The notes under the pieces were generated by a model, which had not been told where the DNA came from, did no database searches, and saw only the letters and a list, made by a program, of their open reading frames with translations. This document shows, piece after piece, positions 62,081 to 64,000 of a stretch of 64,000 bases of DNA (position 1 is its first letter; every line of letters starts with the position of its first letter). Position numbers and translations under genes: made by a program. This DNA is from Oscillospiraceae bacterium. GTDB lineage: Bacteria; Bacillota; Clostridia; Oscillospirales; Ruminococcaceae. The stretch lies in contig JAEDDN010000006.1 in assembly GCA_016298065.1 (NCBI GenBank), forward strand, positions 28,626-92,625, given 5' to 3'.

Positions 62081-62111
62081 TACTTATGCAGTCATTTAGT
62101 GGCTTTAATAT

Positions 62112-62188
<77 letters not shown>

Positions 62189-62189
62189 A

Positions 62190-62229
62190 AAAATCTCTAT
62201 GCACCGTTAGGTGTGTAGAGGTTTTTCTG
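62190..62229 (+). terminator. Terminator of tRNA-fMet
   Basis: CTCTATGCACC / GGTGTGTAGAG stem with GTTA loop, followed by TTTTT. Confidence 0.8.
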
Positions 62230-62410
62230 TTATGAAGATGTGATTTTGAATTTATGATATACGGTTGAGACCGACGAGCGTTGCTCGTTGGGTGAGGTTG
62301 CGAGTGCGTCCGGCGGACGAAAAAACGAGCAAACCGAAGCGCAGCGGTCGAAAGTTGCCTGTTTTTCAAAACAGTCAGCAACTTTCGGGCACCGCAAGTG
62401 GCACGAAGTG
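62230..62410. other. Gene-free spacer between the tRNA and its partial copy
   Basis: Holds short palindromes (ACGAGCG/CGCTCGT-like near 62273-62290; GTTGC..CAAC around 62356-62392) and no frame with a ribosome site. Its composition is more GC-rich than typical intergenic DNA here. No integrase, transposase or plasmid function is present. Confidence 0.5.
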
Positions 62411-62452
62411 ATAACCCGAAGGTCGTTGGTTCAAATCCAGCCTCCGCAACCA
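62411..62452 (+). repeat. 42-bp direct copy of the tRNA-fMet 3' half (attachment-site-like)
   Basis: Identical to 62147-62188, from the second anticodon base through CCA; the sequence before it does not match the tRNA 5' half. A copy from the anticodon loop to the 3' end is what tyrosine-integrase insertion into a tRNA gene leaves. It has its own downstream hairpin. Confidence 0.85.
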
Positions 62453-62456
62453 TTTA

Positions 62457-62497
62457 GAGAGTTCATAACGGATTTGAGTTATGGACTCTTATTTTTT
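62457..62497 (+). terminator. Terminator behind the partial tRNA copy
   Basis: AGAGTTCATAAC / GTTATGGACTCT stem followed by TATTTTTT. Confidence 0.85.
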
Positions 62498-62507
62498 GCC
62501 GAAACCG

Positions 62508-62536
62508 TTGACTTTTCTATCGCTCAATGCTATAAT
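62508..62536 (+). promoter_or_regulatory. Promoter of the riboswitch-antiporter unit
   Basis: TTGACT (62508-62513), 17 bp, TATAAT (62531-62536), 8 bp before the aptamer. Confidence 0.88.
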
Positions 62537-62543
62537 TACATTT

Positions 62544-62630
62544 GGGAATGAAGTTCTCCCGTGGGAAACCTAAACCGCTTATTTAAGCTGATGACTTCTG
62601 CTATTTCACGCAGAAGCTGTCGGCTTTTTT
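62544..62630 (+). promoter_or_regulatory. Fluoride riboswitch (crcB motif) with terminator platform
   Basis: The aptamer pattern GGGAATGAAGTTCTCCC, then TAAACCGCTT..AAGCTGATGACTTC matches the fluoride class. Stem 1 is GGGA/TCCC (62544-62547 / 62557-62560) and stem 2 is GCTT/AAGC (62577-62580 / 62585-62588). The pseudoknot is GAAGT (62550-62554) with ACTTC (62594-62598). The same ACTTC belongs to a terminator GACTTCTGC..GCAGAAGC-TGTC plus T run (62593-62630), so ligand binding would prevent termination. A roughly 9-nt insertion lies between stem 1 and the TAAACC segment. Confidence 0.82.
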
Positions 62631-62649
62631 GCGTTATTAGGAGGCTTTT

Positions 62650-63843
62650 ATGCTCACTTCATTATCCCTTATTTTTCTTGTAGGTCTGTCAATGGCGTTT
62701 ATTTGCCGCAAAATCAAACTGCCCCGAATTATCGGTATGCTCATTACGGGAATTGCACTCGGACCGTTTGTGCTTGATTTACTTGATCCGCAGATACTCG
62801 GTATTTCATCGGAACTGCGGCAAATGGCACTGATCATCATTTTGATAAAGGCAGGGTTGTCACTCAATGTTTCCGATTTGAAGAAAGTCGGCAGACCTGC
62901 TGTGCTGATGTCCTTTTTGCCGGCGTTGTTTGAAATCGGAGCATTTGTTTTGCTGGCACCACGGCTTTTGCATATCACCGTATTGGACTCTGCGATTATG
63001 GGTGCCGTACTCGGTGCGGTATCTCCTGCGGTCGTCGTTCCCAGAATGGTACAACTCATGGATGAAAACTGCGGAACGGATAAGCAGATACCGCAGCTTA
63101 TTCTCGCAGGTGCTTCGCTTGATGATGTGTTCGTCATTGTTTTGTTTTCCACATTCATCAGCATGGCACAGGGCGGTTCGGCAAAAATCATAGACTTTGT
63201 CAATATCCCGATCTCTATCATATTGGGGATCCTTCTCGGCGCGGCTTTCGGATCTGTACTTGCCTTCCTCTTTGAACTTGCACACAAAAGAGGAAACTCC
63301 ATACGTCAAAGCATCAAGACGATCATCCTGCTCGGTGCGGCATTTCTTTTAATGGCGATTGAAACATGGCTTGAAGGTACGGTTTCGATTTCGGGACTGC
63401 TCGCCGTGATGAGTATGGCTTGCGTAATACAACTCCGTTGCCGCAAAGAAGTATCGGATGATTTATCCGCCAAATACGGACGGCTTTGGCTTGCCGCAGA
63501 GGTGATTCTGTTTGTGCTTGTCGGTTCTGCGGTGGATATCCGCTATACACTGCAAGCAGGAGCAATGGCGGTTTTGGTGATATTTATTGCACTCATTTTC
63601 CGCTCGGTCGGTGTGCTTGTCTGTTTGATCGGCACAAAGCTCAACCGCAAAGAAAAGCTCTATTGCATTATCGCCTATCTGCCGAAAGCGACCGTTCAGG
63701 CGGCTATCGGTTCGGTACCGCTTTCACTCGGACTGCCTTGCGGAAATATCGTCCTTTCCGTTGCGGTGCTTTCCATTCTGATTACCGCTCCGCTCGGAGC
63801 AATACTTATGGATTTGACCTACAAGAAATTATTAAACCATTGA
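62650..63843 (+). CDS. Cation:proton antiporter (CPA family), riboswitch controlled
   Basis: 397 residues with about 12 hydrophobic segments of the Na+/H+ exchanger fold: LIFLVGLSMAFICRKIKLPRIIGMLITGIALGP, then LKAGLSLNVSDLKKVG-like ion-site region, AVLGAVSPAVVVPRM, LAGASLDDVFVIVLF with the paired acidic residues. No C-terminal RCK domain. Monocistronic behind the fluoride riboswitch; antiporters are among the known gene classes under this riboswitch. Its export role in fluoride stress is inference. Codon choice (many CTC, CGG, GGA, ATC) differs from the neighbours, suggesting transfer. AGGAGG precedes the ATG. Confidence 0.9.
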   Translation: MLTSLSLIFLVGLSMAFICRKIKLPRIIGMLITGIALGPFVLDLLDPQILGISSELRQMALIIILIKAGLSLNVSDLKKVGRPAVLMSFLPALFEIGAFVLLAPRLLHITVLDSAIMGAVLGAVSPAVVVPRMVQLMDENCGTDKQIPQLILAGASLDDVFVIVLFSTFISMAQGGSAKIIDFVNIPISIILGILLGAAFGSVLAFLFELAHKRGNSIRQSIKTIILLGAAFLLMAIETWLEGTVSISGLLAVMSMACVIQLRCRKEVSDDLSAKYGRLWLAAEVILFVLVGSAVDIRYTLQAGAMAVLVIFIALIFRSVGVLVCLIGTKLNRKEKLYCIIAYLPKATVQAAIGSVPLSLGLPCGNIVLSVAVLSILITAPLGAILMDLTYKKLLNH

Positions 63844-63849
63844 CTTATG

Positions 63850-63880
63850 TACCAGAGCAGGTTCGCCTGCTCCTTTTTGC
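63850..63880 (+). terminator. Antiporter terminator
   Basis: AGAGCAGG / CCTGCTCC-type stem (GAGCAGG ttcg CCTGCTC) followed by TTTTT. Confidence 0.85.
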
Positions 63881-63912
63881 GTCCGACTTCATAGAAACTT
63901 AAAAACTTCATA

Positions 63913-63941
63913 TTGATTATTCGCGTTATCTGTGCTATAAT
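63913..63941 (+). promoter_or_regulatory. Promoter of a gene beyond the right edge
   Basis: TTGATT (63913-63918), 17 bp, TATAAT (63936-63941), with TGC before the -10. The following 59 nt are non-coding, GC-richer and end at the window edge; they look like a structured leader but no class is recognised. Confidence 0.7.
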
Positions 63942-64000
63942 CATTTTACAAATCAATATCGGTCATCGGAGGACAGTACGCCGTAGCGTAGGGGATCGTA

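Noticed and set aside
62637..63302. Minus-strand open frame of 221 residues
   Set aside because: Antisense shadow of the antiporter; low-complexity Ser/Pro product.

Overview
The window reads as low-to-moderate GC chromosomal DNA of a Gram-positive anaerobe of class Clostridia, most likely of the Oscillospirales/Ruminococcaceae type (inference; no rRNA is present). Pointers are the alaS T-box leader, sigma-A promoters of TTGACA/TATAAT type, AGGAGG-like ribosome sites, a DUF2508 (YaaL)-BofA gene pair, an AroE-AroK fusion, and lipoproteins of clostridial type. Almost everything is ordinary chromosomal housekeeping; the accessory parts are 10.99-14.64 kb, the polysaccharide locus (43.2-55.8 kb) and the right end beyond the initiator tRNA gene.

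Layout. 0-2.4 kb: tRNA-Tyr (5' cut), a lactate/malate dehydrogenase family enzyme and a duplicated-domain lipoprotein. 2.5-10.9 kb: one minus-strand operon aroF-tyrA-aroB-aroA-aroC-pheA-aroEK-aroQ that covers every step from DAHP to chorismate and on to prephenate, phenylpyruvate and hydroxyphenylpyruvate. It is preceded by an unannotated 29-codon leader peptide rich in Phe/Tyr codons, with a terminator and a competing antiterminator. 11-14.6 kb: a membrane protein, a frameshifted glycosyltransferase and a small Cys-rich protein, separated by three copies of a terminator-promoter repeat. 14.8-21 kb: DUF2508, BofA-like, an EF-G paralogue with altered G motifs, a zinc-ribbon membrane protein and a class A PBP behind a duplicated promoter/palindrome region. 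21-27.4 kb: luxS, a sugar nucleotidyltransferase fused to a degenerate phosphohexomutase, nadBC, tRNA-Glu and a HIT protein. 27.4-42.5 kb: alaS with its T-box, a Toprim/DUF4093 protein, a DUF3048 lipoprotein, a flavin reductase, ppx-ppk1, an AI-2E family transporter, rarA, glyA and asnS-asnA. 42.7-43 kb: a TfoX-N protein.

43.2-55.8 kb is a co-directional Wzx/Wzy-type exopolysaccharide or capsule locus: aminotransferase, initiating phosphoglycosyltransferase, five glycosyltransferases, a polymerase-like membrane protein, pyruvyltransferase, flippase and acyltransferase. 55.8-62 kb: metallophosphoesterase, ROK kinase, valS and folC. 62.1-64 kb: initiator tRNA-Met, a 42-bp copy of its 3' half 264 bp downstream, then a fluoride-type (crcB) riboswitch driving a cation:proton antiporter whose codon use differs from the rest of the window. 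A further promoter and truncated leader run off the right edge.

The most noteworthy items are the peptide-leader attenuator of the aro operon, the fluoride riboswitch-antiporter unit beside the duplicated tRNA end, the repeated terminator-promoter modules, and the duplicated palindromes with a hairpin array in front of the PBP gene.
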